This document shows, piece after piece, positions 1 to 7,925 of a stretch of DNA of 64,000 bases (its first letter is position 1; each line of letters starts with the position of its first letter). The stretch comes from JBJFGR01 sp051892875 (GTDB taxonomy: Bacteria; Pseudomonadota; Gammaproteobacteria; Enterobacterales; Succinivibrionaceae). Location of the stretch: the NCBI GenBank assembly GCA_051892875.1, contig JBJFGR010000020.1, forward strand, positions 13,750-77,749. The letters are read 5' to 3'. The notes under the pieces were generated by a model, which had not been told where the DNA came from, did no database searches, and saw only the letters and a program-made list of their open reading frames with translations. The translations under genes were made by a program, and so were the position numbers.

Positions 1-852
1 GAGGCGGATCGATTGGGGATAGAGTTATTATATAATGCTAATTATAATCCCTTAGGTATGGCAGATATGATGAGAAATTTATATGGAGAGGTGGACAAAA
101 TAAATCCAGCTTTTGAAATGTTATTATCTCATCCGTTATCTGCTAATAGAGTGGGAGAAGCAGAGAATCGAGCTAGATTATTAAAAAAACATAAATATTA
201 TGAAAGTGTAGATTTTGATTTTGCAAAGAGTAGAATTGAAGTAAGATATAGCGATGTGGATCCCTTGTACAATTATAAGCAAGCCAAGGAAGTTTTAACA
301 TCAAATAAAAATAGCGTTACTGCTTTATATAAATTGGCTTTATCATCTTTGGAGTTACGTAAATATGATGAAGCTGAAAGTTGTTTAAATATATTACAAA
401 AAAAATATGGTAATAATTTATTTGTTCTAGATTCATTATCTGATTTATATATTGCTAAAAAGGAATTTAAAAATCTAGAAAAATTATTATTATCTGCTAA
501 AGCTAAAATGGGTGATCATGAAGTTATTGTAGTTAATTTAGCATCAGGTTATATAGAACAACATAAATATGAACAAGCTATAAAATTATTAAAACGCTAT
601 AGTAGAAAAGAGTATTCAGTTACAGTTAGTAATTTATTGATTGATGCCTATAAGAAAATTAGAAAAACCTGTGATTTATATGTTGCAAACACTATGTTGC
701 TTGAGTATAAGGGACTATGGAATGAAGCAATATACAATGGAAAAGAGGCATCTCGAATTTGTGCTGAACAAAATACAGTATTAAAAATTCAGGCTTTGAT
801 TGGAAGAATAACCCAAGAAAAGGATTTTTATGAACAGCTTGTACATAATTAA
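1..852 (+). CDS. bepA: BepA-like M48 metalloprotease, C-terminal part (5' end outside window)
   Basis: The reading frame is open from base 1 and ends with TAA at 850-852, so this is the last 283 residues of a longer gene. The first residues, EADRLGIELL, match the region of the third zinc ligand (Glu) of M48 peptidases; the HEXXH motif would lie upstream of the window. The rest is helical with tetratricopeptide-like repeats, roughly residues 90-260. E. coli BepA has a similar length after its zinc-ligand Glu. In that family the periplasmic protein both chaperones and degrades LptD and other outer-membrane proteins stalled on the BAM complex. The first ATG in the window (base 49) is internal and is not the start. 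Another M48-TPR paralogue is possible because the catalytic half is not visible. Confidence 0.75.
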   Translation, partial: EADRLGIELLYNANYNPLGMADMMRNLYGEVDKINPAFEMLLSHPLSANRVGEAENRARLLKKHKYYESVDFDFAKSRIEVRYSDVDPLYNYKQAKEVLTSNKNSVTALYKLALSSLELRKYDEAESCLNILQKKYGNNLFVLDSLSDLYIAKKEFKNLEKLLLSAKAKMGDHEVIVVNLASGYIEQHKYEQAIKLLKRYSRKEYSVTVSNLLIDAYKKIRKTCDLYVANTMLLEYKGLWNEAIYNGKEASRICAEQNTVLKIQALIGRITQEKDFYEQLVHN

Positions 853-868
853 TTATTTATGTACAAGC
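837..868. terminator. Perfect hairpin between convergent bepA-like gene and cnoX
   Basis: Two perfect 12-base arms (837-848 and 857-868) enclose an 8-base loop. The hairpin overlaps the stop codon of the left gene and sits between two convergent genes. No long U tract follows on either strand, so it may serve as a bidirectional terminator or as a 3'-end stabiliser. Confidence 0.5.
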
Positions 869-877
869 ATGATATGT

Positions 878-1732
878 TTAATATAACAATGTATATAACA
901 TTCTTCTAAATTTAGGTTGTAGAGGATCTCCGTTCATTGTAGATAGGATATCAAGGTACACTTTTTTGATGCCACCATTATTAGCATTTAAATCTTTTGA
1001 TAAAAATGAATATAACATAGTTAAAGCTTCTTCATTTTTACCTTCTTGATTCCATGCAGTAGCCAATTTTTGCACAGAGTCTAAATCATTAGGATTTTCT
1101 TTTACTAGGTTTTCCAGCATTGTTATTTCTGGATTTGATTGATTTTCTTCAGCTAATGTAACAGCTGCTAATAAATCCTTGTAAGTCTGAGTTTGTTGAT
1201 TAGCAACATCGATTTTATCTAAAGCTATTCTAGCTTCTTTTATTTTTTTAGCTTTTAGAGCAAAATTGATATATGTAAATGCTATATCAATATCATTTGG
1301 CTTTAATTCAGCAGCTTGAGAAATTTTGGAAAAGGCACCGTTATAATCACCACTTTCTGAACAATTTATAGCATCATTAAGTAACATTTCTTCAGGGCTA
1401 GGTAAATATTTATTAATGATTTCTGGTATATTTTGTGAGTTTCTTAGTAATTCAGCGTTTACTATATCAATAGGGCGACCTTGGAAAAAAACGCATATTG
1501 CTGGTAATTCGCTTATTTGTAATTGATGACAAACTAATTGAATTGTTTGGATAGCGGCACTAGCCTTTGCTAAAATCAAATATTGATTATTATTACCAAC
1601 GGCAGCTTCTAGAGAAGATGTAATGTTTTGAGAAGAAAGTTCAGAAGGATCGTACATATATAAAAGTACTTTTTTTTCCATTGATTTGGATATTATTTCT
1701 TGAAGATTTTCTTCGTTTATATTTGTTATCAT
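878..1732 (-). CDS. cnoX: CnoX (YbbN), thioredoxin-like chaperone with TPRs
   Basis: The protein has 284 residues, the same length as E. coli CnoX as I recall it. Residues 1-110 form a thioredoxin-type fold whose CXXC active site is absent (DPSELSSQ occupies that place), while the cis-proline region (SELPAICVF) is kept. Residues 115-284 are TPR-like helices. The end, FRRMLYTLLY, closely resembles the E. coli C-terminal helix that binds GroEL. CnoX holds unfolding proteins and hands them to GroEL/ES, and is a cytoplasmic protein. Having no cysteine pair fits a chaperone rather than an oxidoreductase. It lies 5 bp after lapC and is probably co-transcribed with it. Confidence 0.86.
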   Translation of the reverse strand: MITNINEENLQEIISKSMEKKVLLYMYDPSELSSQNITSSLEAAVGNNNQYLILAKASAAIQTIQLVCHQLQISELPAICVFFQGRPIDIVNAELLRNSQNIPEIINKYLPSPEEMLLNDAINCSESGDYNGAFSKISQAAELKPNDIDIAFTYINFALKAKKIKEARIALDKIDVANQQTQTYKDLLAAVTLAEENQSNPEITMLENLVKENPNDLDSVQKLATAWNQEGKNEEALTMLYSFLSKDLNANNGGIKKVYLDILSTMNGDPLQPKFRRMLYTLLY

Positions 1733-1737
1733 AATAT

Positions 1738-3516
1738 TTATTTTTCCTTAAATTTATTCAATAATTTCATCGCTTTAATAAGCATTACAATTGTAGGTTG
1801 AGTAGGTGTTTTATTTGGATCGCTAGTGTAAATACTTGCGTTACCATTTTTATCAAATATCGTTGTTTGATTAGTTGTTATGATGTGTATTTCCTTTGCA
1901 TCACCGCTTAAAATCCAAGGTCTTGAGTTCAGATTATCAGTCATGCTGAAACCTGTTGAATAATCATCAAAATTGTTTTTTATACCTAAAATATCTTTTG
2001 ATATGTTTGGGGAAATATCTTGATTAGATGTAAGAATTGAGGTGTCTTTAAATAACATTGAATTTGTTGCAATAATTAAAGGAGTGTGATGATTATTTCT
2101 TGTGTAGGTATACTTTTGATAATCATGGTTAATGTTGAAGGTTGATAAAGAGGTAATAATTATTAAAGAATTATCTTTTTGTTCATTAAGAATAGTTAGT
2201 AAATCCTTTAATTGTCGATCTGCTGACTTTAAATTATATAAACGCATACCTTCTAGCTTTTTGAAACTATGACTAGATTTATTATTTTCTATTATTGATT
2301 CAAAAGGTGAAATAGAAATAATAGTAAATTGTGGACGATCATTCCAATTTGATATCCATTGAATAGCTTTATCAATAGTTTCTTTATCAGAATTATTTAG
2401 TGAAATCTGTTTTTTTCTTAGACCGCTACTAGTGAATAATTTATTTGTACTATCATTAAATTTTCCTGTAGAAAATGAATGAATTCTATAGTCTTGTTTA
2501 AGCATTTCTGAAAGAATAATAGGTGATTGTTGTTCATTTATTATATCATCAAAATATTGCCCAGGAAGACCATAAAATATTTCAAAAGCATTTGAAGAAG
2601 GATCTAATGAACCTATATAATGTTCTTTAAAATTATAATTTTCATTTGCAAATTTATATAAATTTGGAGTGTTTTCAGCATTTAAATCATTATAATTTAA
2701 TCCGTTTATAAATAGAAAAATAACATTTTGTGGCTTATCATGAGGTGTATAAACTAAATCATTAAAAGGGTATTTTAATTTATAAATTTTGGAATTTATT
2801 GATAATTTTCCATCTTTTGTTTGAATATCTTTTATCCAACCATGTTCACGTAGAAACGTATTGGCAGTCATAGGATAGTAAGCTGGAAAAAGAGTTTTAG
2901 AGATAGTTATTGGAGTATATTTGAAAGCATCAGCCCAACTATTTAAAAGATGAGTCAAAATAAAGGCTATTAAAAAAATAGATGTAGAAAGATATTTAAT
3001 TTTTTTACTTTTGCTTGTATATATATGTTTCCAAGCCAAATTTGATATAAAAATTTCAGTTCCTATTAATATTGGTATTGTAATATATAAAAAATTAAAA
3101 TTTAAACCAGTTGAAAAACCTTCTTGTTCAAAAAATAAACTAAAAACAGATATACTTAGGTGAATTTTTATTGCTTGATATAATTTGATATCGATTGCTA
3201 ATATTGTCAGAGCTATAACAGATAAAATGACAGCTAGAACCCTGTATACTCTGAGTGAACCAATAAATGATAATGGAAAAAATATAATAAGATATATAAT
3301 AAAAACAATAGAACTAAAATGACCTAACCAACCCAAAAAAAGATATAAAAAACCTAAAAATGTTCCAGGGGTTTGAGCTGAATATAAATATGTTGTGCCT
3401 ATAAGAAGTGTTAAGAAAATATTTAAAAATAAGAATTTATGTCCCCAAATAATAGTTCTTGATACTTCATCTTTATAGGTAAAATAATTAGTAAAGCTAA
3501 AATCGTTATTAGTCAT
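1738..3516 (-). CDS. lapC: LapC (PbgA/YejM), inner-membrane regulator of LPS synthesis
   Basis: The protein has 592 residues; E. coli YejM has 586. Five membrane segments occupy about residues 24-192, followed by a periplasmic domain of the alkaline phosphatase/sulfatase fold. N-terminal motifs such as WGHKFLFLNI and IGHF-like GHFSSIVF, and the later YYPMTANTFLREHG, match YejM closely. LapC binds LPS and LapB and so controls FtsH-dependent breakdown of LpxC. At the metal-site region E. coli has VDGLN, whereas here it is INGLN (Asn271), and the following Thr region and the DWSHGH motif are also altered. The domain therefore looks catalytically dead. The gene heads a likely lapC-cnoX unit. Confidence 0.88.
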   Translation of the reverse strand: MTNNDFSFTNYFTYKDEVSRTIIWGHKFLFLNIFLTLLIGTTYLYSAQTPGTFLGFLYLFLGWLGHFSSIVFIIYLIIFFPLSFIGSLRVYRVLAVILSVIALTILAIDIKLYQAIKIHLSISVFSLFFEQEGFSTGLNFNFLYITIPILIGTEIFISNLAWKHIYTSKSKKIKYLSTSIFLIAFILTHLLNSWADAFKYTPITISKTLFPAYYPMTANTFLREHGWIKDIQTKDGKLSINSKIYKLKYPFNDLVYTPHDKPQNVIFLFINGLNYNDLNAENTPNLYKFANENYNFKEHYIGSLDPSSNAFEIFYGLPGQYFDDIINEQQSPIILSEMLKQDYRIHSFSTGKFNDSTNKLFTSSGLRKKQISLNNSDKETIDKAIQWISNWNDRPQFTIISISPFESIIENNKSSHSFKKLEGMRLYNLKSADRQLKDLLTILNEQKDNSLIIITSLSTFNINHDYQKYTYTRNNHHTPLIIATNSMLFKDTSILTSNQDISPNISKDILGIKNNFDDYSTGFSMTDNLNSRPWILSGDAKEIHIITTNQTTIFDKNGNASIYTSDPNKTPTQPTIVMLIKAMKLLNKFKEK

Positions 3517-3727
3517 ATAAAATATTCGCTACACAGTAATTAATAATTTAAATAATTTTCTTTATTATAAACTAATAAGAATACCAATAAAAGAATACTT
3601 ATTAGATTTTAAAATGTTTGGTTATAAAACGAATTAAATTTATGAAAAACGATAAAAATAGGTAGTAAATTAAAGATTTGTCACTAATTTTAAAATTATT
3701 TAAAAAAAAATAGGAAAAGAACTTGTG

Positions 3728-3741
3728 TGAAAAAGTTTTCA
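3728..3741. promoter_or_regulatory. Palindromic operator-like site upstream of malE
   Basis: TGAAAAAGTTTTCA has perfect 6-base arms around a 2-base centre. Such 14-base palindromes are typical of LacI/CcpA-family operators, although the usual central CG is missing. With two bases to the left it also reads TGTGA-N6-TTTCA, a fair CRP-like site. An almost identical 16-mer recurs at 62164-62179. Confidence 0.4.
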
Positions 3742-3849
3742 AGTGTAAATTAATAAACTAAATAAGGAAAAAATGAGAAGTAGTTTGAAAAATAAAAACA
3801 TTTTTAATTGAGTTTTTAATTTTTTGAATTATCATCATTTGTGTTTTAG

Positions 3850-3862
3850 CTAGTTTAACTAG
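3850..3862. promoter_or_regulatory. CTAGTT-T-AACTAG palindrome in the malE promoter
   Basis: Perfect 6-base arms surround one central base. The site falls directly upstream of the candidate -10 hexamer TATATT (3867-3872), where a bound repressor would block RNA polymerase. The regulator is unknown. Confidence 0.35.
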
Positions 3863-3903
3863 TAGATATATTGAATAGAAGTTCATAGTAAGGATATAGA
3901 CTA

Positions 3904-5097
3904 ATGAAAAAGACAATTTTAGCAACAGTAGTAGGCTTAGCTGCTTTTGGTTTATCACAAGTTGCATCTGCTGCAATTGAAGAAGGTCAGTTAACAATTT
4001 GGGTTAATGGCGATAAGTCATACGATGGTATCGCAAAGGTAGGTAAGAAGTTTGAACAAGCAACTGGTGTTAAGGTTACAGTATCTCATCCAGACCAAGT
4101 AGAAGTTAAGTTCCAACAAACTGCTGCAACTGGTAATGGTCCAGATATTTTTATGTGGGCACATGACCGTTTTGGTGAATGGGTTAAGGCTGGTTTGTTA
4201 ACTCCTATTGAACCATCAAAGGAAGTTAAGGATTCATTCCAAGACGTAGCTTGGAAGGCTATGGATATCGGTGGTAAGTACTATGGTTATCCTGTGTCAA
4301 TTGAAGCGGTTGCTTTAATTTGTAACACTGCGATTGTTCCTACAGCTCCAAAGACTTTTGAAGAATTAATTCCGTTAGATGAAAAGTTAAAGGCTGAAGG
4401 CAAGCGCGCAATCATGTGGGATTATATGAACCCATTCTTCACTTATCCTTTAATTTCTGCTAATGGTGGTTATGCATTTAAGTTAAAGGGTAACGGTGAA
4501 TACGATGTTAAAGATTCAGGTGTGAACAATGATGGTGCTAAGAAGGGTGTTCAATTCTTAGTTGACTTAGTTAAGAATGGTCACATGGAAAAGGGTGTTG
4601 ATTACGGTGTTATGGAATCTAACTTTGTACAAGGTAAGGTTGCTTGTATCATAAATGGTCCATGGTCATGGGGTCAATATGATAATAAGGGTATCAAGAT
4701 TTCTATCAACCCTATCCCATCTTTAGCTGGTAATGCTGGTCGTCCATTTGTTGGTGTTCAGGGTATGACTATCAACGCAGCATCTCCAAATAAGGACTTA
4801 GCTAAAGAATTTATTGAAAAATATTTGTTAACTAACGAAGGTTTAACTGAATTAAATAATGATAAGCCATTAGGTGCAGTGGGTTTAAAGAGTTTTGAAG
4901 CATTGTTAGAAAAGGGAGCTACTGGTTCACGTATCGCTGTAACAATGTCTAACGCTGCTAATGGTGATCCAATGCCTAGCGTTCCTGAAATGAACCGTTT
5001 CTGGTCTTCATTCCAAACTGCATTAAAGAATGCTACAACAGGTCGTCAGACATTAGAAGATGCTTTAAGCACAGCTGAACGTCGTATTGAACAATAA
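3904..5097 (+). CDS. malE: Maltose/maltodextrin-binding protein MalE
   Basis: The protein has 397 residues (E. coli 396). A signal peptide covers residues 1-23 with cleavage after VASA, followed by a type I periplasmic binding protein fold (EEGQLTIWVNGDKSYDGI, PDIFMWAHDRFGEW, ING-PWSWGQYD). MalE captures maltodextrins delivered by LamB and presents them to MalFGK2. The start ATG follows AAGGA with 9-base spacing. Lysine is almost always AAG here, whereas AAA dominates in housekeeping neighbours such as queA; rpsB, tsf and ileS share the AAG habit, so the gene is probably highly expressed. Ten bases around its start codon (3899-3908) are perfectly complementary to the 5' end of the small RNA at 9131-9200. 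Confidence 0.97.
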   Translation: MKKTILATVVGLAAFGLSQVASAAIEEGQLTIWVNGDKSYDGIAKVGKKFEQATGVKVTVSHPDQVEVKFQQTAATGNGPDIFMWAHDRFGEWVKAGLLTPIEPSKEVKDSFQDVAWKAMDIGGKYYGYPVSIEAVALICNTAIVPTAPKTFEELIPLDEKLKAEGKRAIMWDYMNPFFTYPLISANGGYAFKLKGNGEYDVKDSGVNNDGAKKGVQFLVDLVKNGHMEKGVDYGVMESNFVQGKVACIINGPWSWGQYDNKGIKISINPIPSLAGNAGRPFVGVQGMTINAASPNKDLAKEFIEKYLLTNEGLTELNNDKPLGAVGLKSFEALLEKGATGSRIAVTMSNAANGDPMPSVPEMNRFWSSFQTALKNATTGRQTLEDALSTAERRIEQ

Positions 5098-5108
5098 TAG
5101 CTGAATTT

Positions 5109-5132
5109 TTAGAGCCCTGAAAAGGGCTCTAG
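5109..5132 (+). promoter_or_regulatory. GAAA-tetraloop hairpin after malE
   Basis: AGAGCCCT (5111-5118) and AGGGCTCT (5123-5130) enclose a GAAA tetraloop. No U tract follows, so it is not a standard terminator. A stable 3' hairpin here would protect malE mRNA and raise MalE above MalF and MalG, the role played by REP palindromes between malE and malF in E. coli. The role here is inference. Confidence 0.6.
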
Positions 5133-5155
5133 TAATTGGTTATTAGAACTAAAAG

Positions 5156-5198
5156 CTTTAATATGAAAGTATTAAAGTTTTTATTTGTAATAAACTTT
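5156..5198 (+). promoter_or_regulatory. Overlapping alternative hairpins in the malE-malF gap
   Basis: CTTTAATA (5156-5163) pairs with TATTAAAG (5170-5177), followed by GTTTTTATTT, which resembles a weak terminator. AAAGTTT (5174-5180) can instead pair with AAACTTT (5192-5198). The two pairings exclude each other, so partial termination or attenuation before malF is possible. Confidence 0.4.
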
Positions 5199-5248
5199 TA
5201 TTACGATATTACAAGCTTAATTTAGATAGGATTTATTAGGATTATAAC

Positions 5249-6940
5249 ATGGAATCTATGAATACAAAGGTAAACACCTCTGGTGCAAAACCTGGGTTCC
5301 AAGTCTTCAAAATTTTGGTTTCCATTTTGGTTGCCGCTTTTGGAGCTTGGATGATAGGATCTATGGTAACTAATGGTCAGTTTGCGTTTGCAATATTGTT
5401 TACAATAGTGATCGTGGCTGGTCTATTAGTATCATGGCTTAAGGGTTTATATCCACATCGCTATATATTCCCAGGTGTAGCGGGTATGGTTATATTTATT
5501 ATCTTCCCATTGGTATATACTATTTATATAGCATTTACCAACTATTCAGCAAGTAATTTGTTTGATTTAGAACGTGCTGAAGATTTTCACTTAAAGAGAA
5601 CTTATAGAGTTGCAGGTGGCGACTATAAGTTTGATTTAGTAAAGGGAAGATCTCAAGATCAATATCAAATCGTATTGTCAATTGGTGGACAAACACTTGA
5701 AGACGGAACTGTAGCTCCAGTTAAGTTATATGCTTCAAATGAAATGAAGTTGTATGACAAGGATGCTATGGCAAAGCCTAATATTCAAAGTCAGGCTGAA
5801 AAGACTGAAATTCATGTTAGTCCAATCGATTCTATTCAAAACGAATCATGTGGTATTAAGTGTAAGATTCAGTTCAGAGATTATTTAAAGGTTATTAAAG
5901 TTAAACTTGATAATCTAGAATTATCTATGACTAGTTTACATACATTTAGTGCTGTTAATAAAAAATTTAGAAAAATACCTAATAAAATTTTAGCAAATGG
6001 CAGTACAATTACTAGTGATTACTTGTTATTAGATAATGAAAACGGTCGTTTATTCTTGCCTGATATGGAAGTTGGTTACTATAGGTATTTGAATGATGCA
6101 AATGGTGACTTTGAAGGTGAGTATGTAACACCTGGTTTCCGTGTTGGTGTAGGTTTTGAACAATTTAAAAAGATTGTAACTGATCCTAACATTTCTGAAC
6201 CATTTGTTAAGATATTTATTTGGACTGTTTGTTTCGCTGCTGGTACAGTTTTTATAACACTTGCTATAGGTATGGTGTTAGCTTGTCTTGCTCAATGGGA
6301 ATTCCTAAAGGGTAGAGGTTTTTACCGTGTGTTCTTGATTTTGCCTTATGCGGTGCCTTCTTTCATTTCTATTCTTGTATTTAAGGGATTATTTAACGAA
6401 AACTTTGGTGAAATCAACAGAATTTTAGACTTCTTCTTTGGTATTAAGCCTGATTGGTTCAATGAAGCTGGTTTAGCAAGATCTATGCTATTAATCGTTA
6501 ATGCTTGGTTAGGTTACCCTTATATGATGATTTTGTGTATGGGTTTGTTAAAGTCTATTTCTGATGATCTATATGAAGCATCTGCTATGGATGGCGCAGG
6601 TCCTTTCCAAAACTTCTTTAAGATTACATTGCCTTTACTAATGAAGCCATTAACACCATTATTAATTGCATCATTTGCGTTTAACTTCAACAATTTCGTG
6701 TTGATTATGTTATTAACTAAGGGTGGTCCTGACTTTATTCCTGAAGCAGGAAGTACAACAGCTACAATGGCTGGTGCAACAGATTTGTTAGTATCATATA
6801 CTTACAGATTGGCATTCGAAGGTGGTGCTGGTGGTAATAACTATGGTTTAGCTTCAGCAATTGCAACAGCGATCTTTATTCTTGTTGGTGCTTTATCAGT
6901 TGTTAACTTGAAGCTTTCTAAGATGGCAGCTAAGGATTAA
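5249..6940 (+). CDS. malF: Maltose ABC transporter permease MalF
   Basis: The protein has 563 residues; E. coli MalF has 514. N-terminal membrane segments (about residues 18-110) precede a large periplasmic P2 loop (about 110-315) and then six more segments. The cytoplasmic EAA loop that docks MalK reads EASAMDGAG. MalF pairs with MalG to form the channel and, with its third loop, binds maltose. ATG 5249 is preceded by AGGA (5238-5241). Codon use inside the P2 loop at about 5891-6003 differs sharply from the rest: six of seven lysines are AAA there, against AAG for most of the others. The loop is where length and sequence vary most in this family. Confidence 0.95.
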   Translation: MESMNTKVNTSGAKPGFQVFKILVSILVAAFGAWMIGSMVTNGQFAFAILFTIVIVAGLLVSWLKGLYPHRYIFPGVAGMVIFIIFPLVYTIYIAFTNYSASNLFDLERAEDFHLKRTYRVAGGDYKFDLVKGRSQDQYQIVLSIGGQTLEDGTVAPVKLYASNEMKLYDKDAMAKPNIQSQAEKTEIHVSPIDSIQNESCGIKCKIQFRDYLKVIKVKLDNLELSMTSLHTFSAVNKKFRKIPNKILANGSTITSDYLLLDNENGRLFLPDMEVGYYRYLNDANGDFEGEYVTPGFRVGVGFEQFKKIVTDPNISEPFVKIFIWTVCFAAGTVFITLAIGMVLACLAQWEFLKGRGFYRVFLILPYAVPSFISILVFKGLFNENFGEINRILDFFFGIKPDWFNEAGLARSMLLIVNAWLGYPYMMILCMGLLKSISDDLYEASAMDGAGPFQNFFKITLPLLMKPLTPLLIASFAFNFNNFVLIMLLTKGGPDFIPEAGSTTATMAGATDLLVSYTYRLAFEGGAGGNNYGLASAIATAIFILVGALSVVNLKLSKMAAKD

Positions 6941-6944
6941 AAAA

Positions 6945-7862
6945 ATGGCAGTAGTTCAACCAAAATCGATAAAATATCGTATTATGATTACTCATGTAAT
7001 TATGTGGTTATTTATCTTAGCTATAATGTTCCCATTATACATGGTAGTAATGATTTCATTCCGTGAAGGTAACTTTGCAACCAACGTAGCTGATAGCTTG
7101 TGGGATTTATTCCTACCTTCTATTGATTCATTAACTTTAGATCATTGGAAGTTAGCATTTGGCGTATCTTACATTGATAATACAGGTAAGGAAGTATTGC
7201 CTCCATTCCCTGTATTAAAGTGGTTATGGAATAGTATTTATATTTCAGTAGTTACTTCATTCTTTATTGTTTTATTATCAACAACAAGTGCATATGCTTT
7301 TGCTAGATTAAACTTTGCTGGTAAGTCATTTATACTTAATTGTATGTTGATTTTTCAGATGTTCCCAGCAGTGTTAGCATTAGTAGCTATTTATGCATTG
7401 TTTGATAATATCGGCACATATATACCATTCCTAGGTTTGGATACTCATGGTGGTCTGATCCTTTCATATATGGGTGGGATTGCTCTACACGTATGGACAA
7501 TAAAGGGATATTTTGAAACAATTGATGCTTCATTAGAAGAAGCTGCTGCAATAGATGGTGCAACTCCATGGCAAGCATTTAGATTGGTATTATTACCTTT
7601 ATCTGTGCCTATTTTGGCAGTAGTATTTATCTTATCTTTTATCGGTACTATTACTGAAGTTCCAGTTGCAAGTATCTTATTAAATGATGTAGATGGATAT
7701 ACACTTGCTGTTGGTTCTCAGCAGTACTTAGCTTCACAAAATAAATTGTGGGGTGATTTCGCAGCTGCGGCTGTTATGTCAGGTTTCCCAATCACAGTTG
7801 TATTCCTATTAGCACAACGTTGGTTAGTAGGTGGCTTAACAGCTGGTGGTGTAAAGGGTTAA
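6945..7862 (+). CDS. malG: Maltose ABC transporter permease MalG
   Basis: The protein has 305 residues (E. coli 296) and six predicted membrane segments. The EAA loop, EEAAAIDGATPWQAF, contacts MalK, and the C-terminal GGLTAGGVKG matches the E. coli tail that reaches into the ABC dimer interface. The ATG lies four bases after the malF stop, and AAGGA overlaps the malF end, so translation is probably coupled. Lysine codons are biased to AAG as in malE. Confidence 0.95.
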   Translation: MAVVQPKSIKYRIMITHVIMWLFILAIMFPLYMVVMISFREGNFATNVADSLWDLFLPSIDSLTLDHWKLAFGVSYIDNTGKEVLPPFPVLKWLWNSIYISVVTSFFIVLLSTTSAYAFARLNFAGKSFILNCMLIFQMFPAVLALVAIYALFDNIGTYIPFLGLDTHGGLILSYMGGIALHVWTIKGYFETIDASLEEAAAIDGATPWQAFRLVLLPLSVPILAVVFILSFIGTITEVPVASILLNDVDGYTLAVGSQQYLASQNKLWGDFAAAAVMSGFPITVVFLLAQRWLVGGLTAGGVKG

Positions 7863-7876
7863 TTAGTGATTTTAAT

Positions 7877-7898
7877 AATGCGGTGTTTTCACCGCATT
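7877..7898 (+). promoter_or_regulatory. Intercistronic hairpin between malG and malK
   Basis: AATGCGGTG (7877-7885) pairs with CACCGCATT (7890-7898) across a TTTT loop: nine perfect pairs, GC-rich against an AT-rich background. No U tract follows, so an RNA stability or processing element is more likely than a terminator. Confidence 0.55.
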
Positions 7899-7925
7899 GA
7901 ATAGATTTATATTGCGGAGCTATAA

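Larger units (their letters stand above)
3517..3903. other. Divergent intergenic region lapC / malE
   Basis: This 387-base AT-rich region holds the promoters of both divergent genes. It contains a 14-base palindrome at 3728-3741, a 13-base palindrome at 3850-3862, a possible malE -10 (TATATT, 3867-3872) without a good -35, and the malE ribosome binding site AAGGA at 3890-3894. A weak -35 suggests an activator-dependent or repressed promoter. No convincing gene lies here; the minus-strand frame at 3758-3997 overlaps the malE start and looks like chance. Confidence 0.6.

Noticed and set aside
3758..3997. 79-residue minus-strand frame across the malE start
   Set aside because: It overlaps the malE signal sequence and promoter; composition is that of AT-rich chance sequence with no ribosome binding site.
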